The notes beneath the pieces are model-generated. The model saw only the letters and a list, made by a program, of their open reading frames with translations. It was not told the DNA's origin and ran no database searches. DNA of 64,000 nt from Parerythrobacter_A sp963838735 (GTDB taxonomy: Bacteria; Pseudomonadota; Alphaproteobacteria; Sphingomonadales; Sphingomonadaceae), in NCBI GenBank assembly GCA_963838735.1, contig CAWISG010000004.1, forward strand, positions 124,001 to 188,000. The letters run 5' to 3'. The stretch's first letter is position 1. Each line of letters begins with the position of its first letter. The translations under genes and the position numbers were made by a program. Positions 24,135 through 30,896 of this stretch are shown here, in pieces.

Positions 24135-24551
24135 CTAATCCCGGGTGGTTGCCGTAAATGGCTGGCGTTCGGTCCAGCCGCACCCTTCGCGCAGCTCTTT
24201 GTTCAGCATCAGCGTGACGACATAAGGATAGGCGCGGTCCGCCATAGTATCGAGACACGTACCCGGCGTTACGACCATATCGAAGCTTTTGCCCTCGAGC
24301 GATCCGGTGATCCCCAATCCGTTGTTCCCGGCAAACCGGCGCACGGAAAACATCGAGCCATCAGGATGTTCCGGCGTTGTGTAGCGTAACGTCTCGCCAG
24401 TTGTTTCGCCGCCCCAGAACGGTTCGTTGCCGCTAAAATAAATCGTCTCGTCCGCTCCAATGCCATTATATTGGGCAATAGTGGCGGTGTCAGTGCCACA
24501 AGCACCCAGCAACAGCCCCGATGCGCATATCGCCGCGACACTCATGCGCAT
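24135..24551 (-). CDS. Putative lipoprotein with GNEPFW motif (COG3650-like)
   Basis: A 138-residue secreted lipoprotein. The N-terminal MRMSVAAICASGLLLGAC has a lipobox (LLLGAC, Cys18). The mature domain contains the NEPFWGGETTGETLRY motif that characterises the COG3650-type small domain, plus MVVTPGTCLDTMADRAYPY and ELREGCGW, with paired Cys that could form a disulfide. An ATG two codons later is an alternative start. It lies just downstream of a small Ala/Glu-rich protein gene on the same strand and 15 bases from it. No function is established for this family. Confidence 0.7.
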   Translation of the reverse strand: MRMSVAAICASGLLLGACGTDTATIAQYNGIGADETIYFSGNEPFWGGETTGETLRYTTPEHPDGSMFSVRRFAGNNGLGITGSLEGKSFDMVVTPGTCLDTMADRAYPYVVTLMLNKELREGCGWTERQPFTATTRD

Positions 24552-24566
24552 GGCGAGGCGCCGTGC

Positions 24567-24794
24567 TCAGGCAGTCTGCGCGGCGGCAGCAAGCTGTTCC
24601 TCTTCGCGCTTCGCCGCTTTCTCGCGCTCGACCTTGGCGCGTTCGCGGGCGACGGCACGCGCCTGTTCGGCAAGGCCGCGCCAGGTTTTCTCGGACCGCA
24701 GGGCGCGCTCCTTCACATTGTCGAGCTTGGCGGCTTCCGCTTCGGCAGCCGATTCTTCGGCGCGCGCGAGATAAAATTCGTAAGTCTGGCTCAT
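24567..24794 (-). CDS. Small Ala/Glu-rich helical protein
   Basis: A 75-residue protein with no family I can name. It is almost entirely predicted helical, with heptad-like Ala/Glu/Lys composition (EESAAEAEAAKLDNVKERAL, then VARERAKVEREKAAKREEEQ), so it could be a coiled coil. It begins MSQTYEFYLARAEE, which resembles the N-termini of other small sphingomonad proteins. The frame is clean and the composition is like the neighbouring genome. It precedes the GNEPFW lipoprotein gene by 15 bases, so they may be co-transcribed. Confidence 0.55.
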   Translation of the reverse strand: MSQTYEFYLARAEESAAEAEAAKLDNVKERALRSEKTWRGLAEQARAVARERAKVEREKAAKREEEQLAAAAQTA

Positions 24795-24880
24795 GGGCTA
24801 AACGAAGCTCCGCTACGGATTTGAGGGACGGGAGAAGTTTGAGAGATAGGATAATACGCAAAGTCAGTTTTATGACAAGA

Positions 24881-24910
24881 CGGGGCACGGCGTCCAGACG
24901 CCGTGCCCCG
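24881..24910 (-). terminator. Strong hairpin terminator of the cold-shock gene
   Basis: A perfect 13-bp stem (24881-24893 with 24898-24910) and a 4-nt loop lie 20 bases beyond the csp stop. On the minus strand it is followed by a TCTTGTCATAAAACT stretch, only moderately U-rich. The stem alone is very stable (CGGGGCACGGCGT). Confidence 0.75.
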
Positions 24911-24930
24911 CATGTACCGGTGTCGTAGGC

Positions 24931-25143
24931 CTAATCGGCGGCGGACAGGTTGACGGCACTTTCCTTGCCGTTGCGGCCCTGCTCCACGTCGAAGTTCAGG
25001 CGCTGTTCCTTGTCCAGCGTGACCATACCGGCGGCCTGAACGGCCGTGATGTGGACGAAGCTGTCGGGGCTGCCGTCGTCGGGCTGGATGAAACCATAGC
25101 CCTTGTCCTGGTTGAAGAATTTTACGGTGCCTGTCTTGGCCAT
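24931..25143 (-). CDS. Cold-shock protein (CspA family)
   Basis: A 70-residue single cold-shock domain protein: KTGTVKFFNQDKGYGFIQPD (RNP1 KGYGFI) and DSFVHITAVQAAG (RNP2 SFVHI). The family binds single-stranded nucleic acids as RNA chaperones. It ends in an acidic ESAVNLSAAD tail. The 237-bp region upstream (25144-25380) is likely its long 5' leader, as is common for csp genes, and contains no credible gene. A tight hairpin terminator follows. The identification is secure. Confidence 0.96.
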   Translation of the reverse strand: MAKTGTVKFFNQDKGYGFIQPDDGSPDSFVHITAVQAAGMVTLDKEQRLNFDVEQGRNGKESAVNLSAAD

Positions 25144-25380
25144 GCGTGTTTCCTTTCAAGAAACGAAGTGCCCGCTACCGGCAGAAGCGCCGGGCGGGGG
25201 GTCGTGCGTCAAATCGTCATCGGAAAGGAAAACGTCGTCTGATCCATACCGGGGCGCAATCGTTTGACCGATGCGCATCAGGCAGCAAGCAAATCCCGAA
25301 GTCCGTCGCAAATTTCGACGTCGGCAAGCCTTGTACATAACAGAAGAAAGCAAGCGGGTCGAATCCTTCCGGTTGCAGGG

Positions 25381-25977
25381 CTACCAATGCCCGGTGCCGG
25401 GTCCGCCCTTCACCGGCCCCGCTATCCGGTCCAGCATCCAGCCGCCATAGAAACCGCCGGGTTGAGGACGCGCCTGCTCCCATGTGCCGTCGTCACGCTG
25501 CACCCGGCATTCCAGCCTGGCCGGATAAAACGCGAACCATCCGGCTATGCGGGTAAAATCCGCTGGCAGATCGCCGAATGGTTCGGGGTAGCACCATGCC
25601 GCATCGACAATGCGCGTTCCATCCGGCATCACGCAGTCATACGCCACCGCAGCCCCTTTCCACTCGCAGACAGAAATGCCGCCATTGAGCACCAGCACCC
25701 CCGCATTTACGTCTTCCGGCGGGAAATACGGCACTGGCGCGCCTGCCGTTTCCTTCACAACCAGCGCGCATTTGCTTTCGGCGATAACATGCTCGCCGCG
25801 ACTTACCCGTACTGCGCCCCATGCCGGAACCAGCGCGGGCGGTCGCGGATAATCCCACACCGACTCCTGTCCGGACCCGACCCGTTCAAGCTCCGCAGGA
25901 CGAAAGCGCGCATCCCAACCACCCCGGCTGCCTTCCACGCGTGCCAGCAAAGCGTCCCGATCCGGTAGCTGCACCAT
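25381..25977 (-). CDS. DUF427 domain protein (long form)
   Basis: A 198-residue member of the DUF427 family, larger than the 96-residue copy at 19725-20015. The domain is seen in VRVSRGEHVIAESKCALVVK and then YFPPEDVNAGVLVLNGGISV with CEWKGAAVAYDC and the DAAWCYPEPFGDLPADFTRI block. The N-terminal about 60 residues, PDRADALLARVEGSRGGWDA-like, are specific to this longer form, and the C-terminal part carries GGFYGGWMLDRIAGPVKGGP. It begins eight bases after the HPF-like gene, so it is in an operon driven by that gene's promoter. Function unknown. Confidence 0.85.
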   Translation of the reverse strand: MVQLPDRDALLARVEGSRGGWDARFRPAELERVGSGQESVWDYPRPPALVPAWGAVRVSRGEHVIAESKCALVVKETAGAPVPYFPPEDVNAGVLVLNGGISVCEWKGAAVAYDCVMPDGTRIVDAAWCYPEPFGDLPADFTRIAGWFAFYPARLECRVQRDDGTWEQARPQPGGFYGGWMLDRIAGPVKGGPGTGHW

Positions 25978-25985
25978 TCTGTATT

Positions 25986-26330
25986 TTAGCCTCCGATGAC
26001 CTTGTCCGGCGAGGGTTCGCGACGTTTTGACTTGCCGAAATACCGCTCCAGCCGCTGCGCCATGGTATTGCCCGCGACGCGCGCCGCCGCATCGACATCG
26101 CCTGCCTTGCCGGTCACGCCGATCGGCTTGTCGCCCCGGATGCGTGCCTCGATCATGCAGACCTTGTCGTCGTCGCCGCCCTTCGCGCCGTTTTCATCGC
26201 GCACATGCACTTCGAGGCGGGTGAGCTTGTCGGCGAAACGGTCGAGCTTCTGGCGCAGCTGCGCCTCGATCCGCTCGGCGACGTTTTCGGTGCCCATCAC
26301 CGAGCTGTCGGAATTGAACTGGAACTGCAT
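25986..26330 (-). CDS. HPF/RaiA-like ribosome-associated protein (short form)
   Basis: A 114-residue protein of the ribosome hibernation factor fold: MQFQFNSDSSVMGTENVAER, IEAQLRQKLDRFADKLTRLE, VHVRDENGAKGG, CMIEARIRGDKPIGVTGK and VDAAARVAGNTMAQRLERYF. Only the N-terminal domain is present, as in YfiA-type short forms, without the dimerising C-terminal extension of long HPF. It likely binds the 30S decoding region to silence ribosomes under stress. The ATG at 26330 is preceded by a GAGAACC Shine-Dalgarno. An EcfG-like promoter 36 bases upstream (26366-26390) supports stress induction. The DUF427 gene follows in an operon. Confidence 0.85.
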   Translation of the reverse strand: MQFQFNSDSSVMGTENVAERIEAQLRQKLDRFADKLTRLEVHVRDENGAKGGDDDKVCMIEARIRGDKPIGVTGKAGDVDAAARVAGNTMAQRLERYFGKSKRREPSPDKVIGG

Positions 26331-26365
26331 GGCGGTTCTCCCTGATGATTGTTCGTTGGCCATAA

Positions 26366-26390
26366 AACCGCCGACCAGAGGCGATGTTCC
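26366..26390 (-). promoter_or_regulatory. EcfG-like promoter (GGAAC-N16-GGTT) of the HPF-like gene
   Basis: On the minus strand GGAAC lies at 26390-26386 and GGTT at 26369-26366, with a 16-base spacer. It differs from the consensus only in the first base of the -10 box. It sits 36 bases upstream of the start of the ribosome-hibernation gene, in the gap before the DUF188 gene on the other strand. Confidence 0.55.
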
Positions 26391-26433
26391 GGCGCATTGG
26401 CGTCTTTCGCTCCGGCGCGGTAAGGCAGCCTTC

Positions 26434-26901
26434 ATGCCCGGACCCGCCCCGCACACCACCATCCTCGTCGACGCCGATGCCTGCCCGGTTAAGGACGAAA
26501 TATACCGTGTGGCCCAGCGCCATGCCGCCCATGTCCGCGTGGTCAGCAACAGCCCGTTCCGCGTTCCGGTCGGCAAGCGGGTGAAGCGCGTACTGGTCGA
26601 TGACGGGTTCGACGCAGCGGACGACTGGATCGCCGAGCACGCCGGTCCGCACACCGTAGTCGTCACCGCTGACATCCTGCTTGCCGAACGGTGCCTGAAA
26701 GCAGGCGCGCAAGTGCTGGCGCATAACGGCAAGCCGTTCGACACCGCCAGCATCGGTGCGGCGGTCGCGACCCGAGCCATCATGGCCGACCTGCGCAGCG
26801 GCATGGACGGAGTGGGTGGTGGCCCGCCCCCCTTCGCCAAGGCCGACCGCTCGCGCTTCCTGCAGGCGCTCGACCGCGTGTTGGTAGGGATGGCCCGATG
26901 A
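26434..26901 (+). CDS. YaiI/YqxD family (DUF188) protein
   Basis: A 155-residue DUF188 protein. The family signature is present throughout: LVDADACPVKDEIYRVAQRH, VSNSPFRVPVG, ADDWIAEHAGPHTVVVTADI, LLAERCLKAGAQVL, NGKPFDTASIG, and the C-terminal GGPPPFAKADRSRFLQALDR. It resembles a PIN-like nuclease fold with conserved Asp residues (VDADACP, VTADIPLA-type), but no activity has been proven. The gene is on the plus strand divergent from HPF and its ATG at 26434 follows a GGTAAGGCAGC region. Identification is secure, function unknown. Confidence 0.93.
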   Translation: MPGPAPHTTILVDADACPVKDEIYRVAQRHAAHVRVVSNSPFRVPVGKRVKRVLVDDGFDAADDWIAEHAGPHTVVVTADILLAERCLKAGAQVLAHNGKPFDTASIGAAVATRAIMADLRSGMDGVGGGPPPFAKADRSRFLQALDRVLVGMAR

Positions 26902-26965
26902 AACCGTCGTTCCCTGCCAAGCGTTACCTTTCCGATAACCCGAAACAACCCGAAAGGAACCGACC

Positions 26966-27418
26966 ATGCCGGACACCACCCCCGACCAGCATCTGAAGCA
27001 CATCGCCGCCGCCATGAAAGACATCGATTTCGTGATGCTCAACACGCATACCAAAGATGGCCAGATCGGCGCGCGTCCGATGAGTAACAATCGGCAAGTC
27101 GAGTATGACGGCGACAGCTATTACTTCACCTGGGAAGACTGTCTGATGGTGGACGACATCAAACGCGACCCCAAGGTCGGCCTCTCGTTCCAGGGCCGCG
27201 GCCGCGGCGATGGTGCACCCGGCATCTTCATCTCGGTGGAAGGCAAGGCCGAGATCGTGCGCGACAAGGCGGTGTTCGAAGAGCACTGGGTGGACGAACT
27301 GGACCGCTGGTTCGATAATGGTGTAGACACCAAAGGCATGGTGCTGATCCACGTCCATTCGACCCGCGCCGCCTATTGGGACGGCGACAAGGAGGCCGAT
27401 TTTGACATACCGCGATAA
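26966..27418 (+). CDS. Pyridoxamine 5'-phosphate oxidase-like (general stress) flavoprotein
   Basis: A 150-residue split-barrel flavin-binding protein. It resembles the general stress protein 26 type group: KHIAAAMKDIDFVMLNTHTK, DGQIGARPMSNNRQVEYDGD, YYFTWEDCLMVDDIKRDPKV, GIFISVEGKAEIVRDKAVFE and a C-terminal GMVLIHVHSTRAAYWD. Such proteins bind FMN or heme/F420-like cofactors and respond to stress. An AAAGGAACC Shine-Dalgarno precedes the ATG at 26966. It overlaps the DUF962 gene by 17 bases. The fold is clear, the exact cofactor is not. Confidence 0.85.
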   Translation: MPDTTPDQHLKHIAAAMKDIDFVMLNTHTKDGQIGARPMSNNRQVEYDGDSYYFTWEDCLMVDDIKRDPKVGLSFQGRGRGDGAPGIFISVEGKAEIVRDKAVFEEHWVDELDRWFDNGVDTKGMVLIHVHSTRAAYWDGDKEADFDIPR

Positions 27419-27779
27419 GCAGGATGTCGCCCGCGAAGAACCGCAACCGGCCGGCAGTCGCTACAAAACCTTTGCCGCGTTCTGGCCGCATTACCTGCGC
27501 GAACATGCTAGACCGGAAACCCGGGCGCTACATTATATCGGCACCGCACTGGTGATCGCGATTGCCGTGATGGCGGTCCTGACGGGCAACTGGTGGCTGC
27601 TCGTCGCCATGCCGCTGGCGGGCTATTTCTTCGCGTGGCTGGCGCATTTCACGGTCGAGAAAAACCGTCCCGCCACCTTCACCTATCCCTTGTGGAGTCT
27701 TGGCGCCGACTTCAAAATGTTCGGTATGTGGCTTACCGGCAGGCTCGGGCCGGAACTGGAACGCGCAGGCGTGCGGTAG
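27402..27779 (+). CDS. DUF962 / Mpo1-like membrane protein
   Basis: A 125-residue membrane protein of the DUF962 (yeast Mpo1/YGL010w) family. The opening FAAFWPHYLREHARPETRAL is followed by HYIGTALVIAIAVMAVLTGN, then a helix around residues 70-88 ending YFFAWLAHF, and the family block FTVEKNRPATFTYPLWSLGA with DFKMFGMW. The yeast protein is a dioxygenase in alpha-oxidation of 2-hydroxy fatty acids; bacterial relatives are uncharacterised. The apparent start is a TTG at 27402, because no in-frame ATG or GTG lies nearby, and it overlaps the previous gene by 17 bases. Confidence 0.8.
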   Translation: MTYRDKQDVAREEPQPAGSRYKTFAAFWPHYLREHARPETRALHYIGTALVIAIAVMAVLTGNWWLLVAMPLAGYFFAWLAHFTVEKNRPATFTYPLWSLGADFKMFGMWLTGRLGPELERAGVR

Positions 27780-27809
27780 CATTGCAAGGGTGACAAAGGT
27801 GACACCGTG

Positions 27810-28457
27810 TCACTTTCGAGTTTCGTCATCAAGCTCCTGCAAACGCTGGAGAAGTTCGTCGTTCGACAGGCCGGACGGACACCCGTCCAGGGGCTCGTAA
27901 TCGGGATCGGCGGACGTATGGGCGCGGATCATTGCGATCTCGGACGGGTCGGAGAGGCGCCGCGCGCCGGTCTGAACACCCTCGCCGCGTTCGACCCTGC
28001 CCAACAGCGTCTCGAAATCGCGTGCGTGGCGCTCCGCCCCCGACGCGAGCTTGCCCATCAACGGCACCCCGCCGAGCGACTGCTTCTTGAGTAACGCCAT
28101 GGTCAGCTGTTCGTTGTAGCGGCGATAGCTGCCGACCTGCTCGCCCTGAAAGAACACGGGCACCTCCACCCCGTTTAGCGCCCGGTCAAGCGCCGCGTGG
28201 GCCAGCACATCGTAGGAATGGTGAAACGCCACCTCCCACGCAAGGTCGAACGCTTGCCCCTTGAGGCGGGAGCGCAGCCGATACGCCGACTGCCGCGACA
28301 TGCCGACCGACTTCGCCGCGTCGGTTACAGAGTGGGTTGCGGAAAGCTGCCGCAGGAACTGCGCCTGCCGGTCGAGCGACCAGCCATCGTGGCGGGCGCT
28401 TTGCGGCGTAGCGGTGGGGGTGGAAGGGGCGGACGGTGCGTTGCTGAGATCGGTCAT
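27810..28457 (-). CDS. HTH domain protein, possibly transposon- or phage-derived regulator
   Basis: A 215-residue protein. The N-terminal about 25 residues are Ser/Thr/Pro-rich and disordered. A helix-turn-helix lies about residues 29-70 (FLRQLSATHSVTDAAKSVGM, SRQSAYRLRSRLKGQAFDLA). Next come a helical AWEVAFHHSYDVLAHAALDR segment and a C-terminal EQLTMALLKKQSL region with acidic tail. The SRQSAYRLRSR motif is what is usually seen in a sphingomonad group annotated only as a DNA-binding protein. The role is unknown. It is convergent with the DUF962 gene, whose stop lies 30 bases away. Confidence 0.6.
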   Translation of the reverse strand: MTDLSNAPSAPSTPTATPQSARHDGWSLDRQAQFLRQLSATHSVTDAAKSVGMSRQSAYRLRSRLKGQAFDLAWEVAFHHSYDVLAHAALDRALNGVEVPVFFQGEQVGSYRRYNEQLTMALLKKQSLGGVPLMGKLASGAERHARDFETLLGRVERGEGVQTGARRLSDPSEIAMIRAHTSADPDYEPLDGCPSGLSNDELLQRLQELDDETRK

Positions 28458-28580
28458 CGCACAGGATAAGGCAGAATTTGCGCGTGTAGGAAAGTTTTCC
28501 CTGCGCACCCCGACGCATCGCGAAGTTCCGCCAGGCGGAAGCATGCGTCGCGCGTTCGGACCGCAACTAAGTTAAAGCCC

Positions 28581-28604
28581 GGAACCGTCCAACCTCCCTC
28601 GGTT
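28581..28604 (+). promoter_or_regulatory. Weak EcfG-like promoter (GGAAC-N15-GGTT) before the envelope stress operon
   Basis: GGAAC at 28581-28585 and GGTT at 28601-28604 are spaced by 15 bases, one base short of the consensus and with one -10 mismatch. It lies 28 bases before the ATG at 28632, and the operon it would drive contains DUF3618, which is typical for the general stress response. I treat it as possible, not proven. Confidence 0.4.
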
Positions 28605-28631
28605 TGCTTCGATAGAAACAGGAGAAACCTA

Positions 28632-29222
28632 ATGAATACGATCAAACCGACAGGAGGTATGGCAAGCATTGCCGATCCGTCGATCCCGACCGCCTCGCCG
28701 ACTTCGCCCGCAACATCGTCGTCGCCGTCCGACACTGGAGCGGAACTGAAGGAAGATGCAGCAAAGCTGAAGGAGAAAGCAGCCCAGAATATTTCCGCCC
28801 ACGCTGACGAAGCCTCTTCGAAAGCCGCTTCGGCGGCGAAGTCTACTTCGTCTGCCCTGCGCGATGTCGGCGATACGCTGGAACAGGATAGCGACACGCC
28901 CAACTGGCTGGGCACTGCGTTCAAACAGGCGGCCGATACCATCGCGGATCTCGCGGATACGGTTGAGGGCAAGAAACCCGAAGAAATGATGCGTGACGTC
29001 AGCGGTTTCGCACGATCCAACCCGACCGGCTTTCTGGCTGGCGCGGCGTTGGCTGGCTTTGCAGCAGCGCGCTTCATGAAGGCCGGACTCGACCAGTCGG
29101 ATGCATCCTTCGCGGACCTGGACCCCGCGCGTTCGGAAAATACCGGCGCGCCGGACACGACCTCGTATACTTCGCAAACCGCCGGTTCGGGCACGCGCTC
29201 GACCGAATTCGGAGTATCGTGA
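28632..29222 (+). CDS. Small helical protein with one membrane segment, first gene of a DUF3618 operon
   Basis: A 196-residue protein not assigned to a named family. Residues 1-35 are Ser/Thr/Pro-rich. Residues 36-85 are amphipathic helices with Ala/Lys/Glu repeats (ELKEDAAKLKEKAAQNISAH, SSKAASAAKSTSSALRDVGD), which resemble apolipoprotein- or LEA-like helices. A hydrophobic segment follows near residues 131-148 (NPTGFLAGAALAGFAAARFM). An AGGAGAAACC Shine-Dalgarno precedes the ATG. The three genes 28632-30465 overlap or abut, so the protein probably works with the holin-like and DUF3618 proteins at the membrane surface. Confidence 0.65.
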   Translation: MNTIKPTGGMASIADPSIPTASPTSPATSSSPSDTGAELKEDAAKLKEKAAQNISAHADEASSKAASAAKSTSSALRDVGDTLEQDSDTPNWLGTAFKQAADTIADLADTVEGKKPEEMMRDVSGFARSNPTGFLAGAALAGFAAARFMKAGLDQSDASFADLDPARSENTGAPDTTSYTSQTAGSGTRSTEFGVS

Positions 29223-29224
29223 TC

Positions 29225-29632
29225 ATGGCAACTTCCAACGATCCGAGTGTCGTCGACCTGATTGGCCAGCTTACCAATCAGGGCGCGCATCTTGCACAGC
29301 AGCAGGTCAATCTCGTGCAGGCAGAATTGCGCGAAGGGATAGACGATCTCAAGGTGGCGATCAGTTCGCTGATCGGTGCCGCGGTGGTCGGCATATCCGG
29401 ATTGGGCGTGGTCCTGATGGGCTTGGGCGTATGGCTCGGCGATGCGCTCGACAACTATCAGCTAGGCATCATCATCGTCGGCCTGGCAACACTGTTGCTG
29501 GCGTTCATCATGTTCCAGGCGGCCAAAAAGAAAATGTCGGCGGCCAATCTGAAACCGGAACGCACGATCGATACGGCTGAACGGATGCCCGATGCGGCCA
29601 CCGGCAACCTGACACAAAACGGAGTACGGTAA
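29225..29632 (+). CDS. Holin-X family (PF07332-like) membrane protein
   Basis: A protein of 135 residues (ATG at 29225; a GTG at 29219 overlapping the previous TGA would add two). The N-terminal amphipathic region (LIGQLTNQGAHLAQQQVNLV, QAELREGIDDLKVAISSLIG) is followed by two hydrophobic helices (GISGLGVVLMGLGVWLGDAL and GIIIVGLATLLLAFIMF). This is the layout of the putative actinobacterial/proteobacterial holin-X group (Phage_holin_3_6), which is named by similarity and is usually not a lysis protein. The Shine-Dalgarno GGAG lies about ten bases upstream of the ATG. It shares one base with the DUF3618 gene start. Confidence 0.8.
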   Translation: MATSNDPSVVDLIGQLTNQGAHLAQQQVNLVQAELREGIDDLKVAISSLIGAAVVGISGLGVVLMGLGVWLGDALDNYQLGIIIVGLATLLLAFIMFQAAKKKMSAANLKPERTIDTAERMPDAATGNLTQNGVR

Positions 29633-30465
29633 TGGATACCCAAAACCAGCACGACGATCCCGACGCAATCGAACGGGATATCAAAAAAACGCAACGCGAA
29701 ATGAGTGCAACGGTAGATCGGCTGAGCGACCAGATGACGCCACGCAAGATCCTGGATCAGCTCCTCGACAAGACAGAAAACGGCGATATCGATGGGCGAC
29801 AGTTACTCGATCAGGCGAAGCGAAATCCGCTTGCCCTTGCGATGATCGGCGGTGGACTGCTGTGGCTCCTCAGCGACAAGGATGCGACACCGTCGGGTTT
29901 GAAGCCGGATAACATGCCGTTCGCTGGAGATGACGATTACTCGGCCGAGTGGGACAGCCACGATCGTTATCACCGTGGTTATGTCGAACACATGTCTTCG
30001 GTCGAACCGGGTGATGGGGAGGACGATGCAAGCTATCGCCTTCGCCGCAACCGTGCGCGTGCCAACTATCTGATGATAGAGCAAAACCATGACGAGGACG
30101 AGAAGTCGTTCCACGACCGCCTGAACACGGCATCGGACGCTTTGCGCGACAAGCGCGATGCCCTGACCAACCGTGCGGGCGATGCGCGGCGTTCTGCCAA
30201 GGCGCAGATGAAATCGGCTGTCGGTAGCACGACGCGCGCTTATGACGACAACCCGCTCGCAGGGGGCCTGATTGCCGCCGCCATCGGCGCCATCGCAGGT
30301 TCTGCGATACCGCTGTCCCGTACCGAGCAGGACAAGCTGGGCGATGTCGGTGAACAGGCCGTCGAGAAAGCAAAAAGCCAAGCGCAGGATCTTGCCGGCA
30401 AAGCGCGTGAAAAGAAGGACGAATTGGTAAAGAAGGCTGACCAGAAGATCGACGAGAAAGCTTAA
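29632..30465 (+). CDS. DUF3618 family membrane-associated protein
   Basis: A 277-residue protein. It opens with the family block DPDAIERDIKKTQREMSATV, DRLSDQMTPRKILDQLLD, and a hydrophobic helix near residues 63-80 (KRNPLALAMIGGGLLWLLSD). The middle is acidic and variable with Asp/Arg-rich stretches. The C-terminal part has NPLAGGLIAAAIGAIAGSAI (second hydrophobic segment) and a helical Lys/Glu-rich tail (VEKAKSQAQDLAGKAREKKD). DUF3618 proteins occur in many alpha-proteobacterial stress operons. This gene ends just before a strong intrinsic terminator. Its job is unknown, but membrane stabilisation under stress is a reasonable guess. Confidence 0.85.
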   Translation: MDTQNQHDDPDAIERDIKKTQREMSATVDRLSDQMTPRKILDQLLDKTENGDIDGRQLLDQAKRNPLALAMIGGGLLWLLSDKDATPSGLKPDNMPFAGDDDYSAEWDSHDRYHRGYVEHMSSVEPGDGEDDASYRLRRNRARANYLMIEQNHDEDEKSFHDRLNTASDALRDKRDALTNRAGDARRSAKAQMKSAVGSTTRAYDDNPLAGGLIAAAIGAIAGSAIPLSRTEQDKLGDVGEQAVEKAKSQAQDLAGKAREKKDELVKKADQKIDEKA

Positions 30466-30493
30466 AGCGCTCTCTCCCCTCCTGGGCGCTTGG

Positions 30494-30529
30494 AAGGGCG
30501 GATCGGTGCTATGCCGGTCCGTCCTTTTT
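30494..30529 (+). terminator. Intrinsic terminator of the DUF3618 operon
   Basis: A 13-bp stem (30494-30506 with 30514-30526, two G-U pairs) with a 7-nt loop is followed directly by a run of T (to 30529). It lies 29 bases beyond the DUF3618 stop. The form is textbook for the plus-strand transcript. Confidence 0.85.
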
Positions 30530-30550
30530 GCGTTGTGAGGTCTTCTGCAC

Positions 30551-30895
30551 TCAACCCTCCGCGACGCGACGATGCTCGTCCACGCTGCGGCGCATTTCTC
30601 GCGCCTGCAAATGCAGCGCCTTGCCGCTCAATCGAATTTCACGGCTTTGCTGAAAAAACCCGAGGACCAACCACAGGAAAGCAAGCGGGCTCGAAACGCC
30701 ACCCAGAAAGTCCCCAAGCTCGTTCAGCTCCAAATCGGCAGGGTTCTGTCCCTGCACGAAAAGGTAGACCACCAGGGTGACAACGTAGAGTACCGAAAGG
30801 CCCAAACCGATCATCGGCAACCGGCGGCGCTCTCGCGTGTTGTCCAACGGATTGTCGACCGCCGTACGGGGCGTGGTTTGGTCGTTGGCCACCAT
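30551..30895 (-). CDS. Small two-helix membrane protein downstream of thiC
   Basis: A 114-residue protein unknown to me. It has a polar start (MVANDQTTPRTAVDNPLDNT), two hydrophobic helices near residues 30-49 (IGLGLSVLYVVTLVVYLFVQ) and 62-83 (DFLGGVSSPLAFLWLVLGFF), then a basic amphipathic tail (QQSREIRLSGKALHLQAREM) rich in Arg. Such small proteins often tag or stabilise membrane complexes. It begins one base beyond the thiC stop on the same strand, so it is probably co-transcribed and may be regulated by the TPP riboswitch. Function unknown. Confidence 0.6.
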   Translation of the reverse strand: MVANDQTTPRTAVDNPLDNTRERRRLPMIGLGLSVLYVVTLVVYLFVQGQNPADLELNELGDFLGGVSSPLAFLWLVLGFFQQSREIRLSGKALHLQAREMRRSVDEHRRVAEG

Positions 30896-30896
30896 G

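Noticed and set aside
25156..25353. 65-codon minus-strand frame upstream of the cold-shock gene
   Set aside because: No Shine-Dalgarno and a composition unlike neighbours; the region fits the long 5' leader usual for csp genes.
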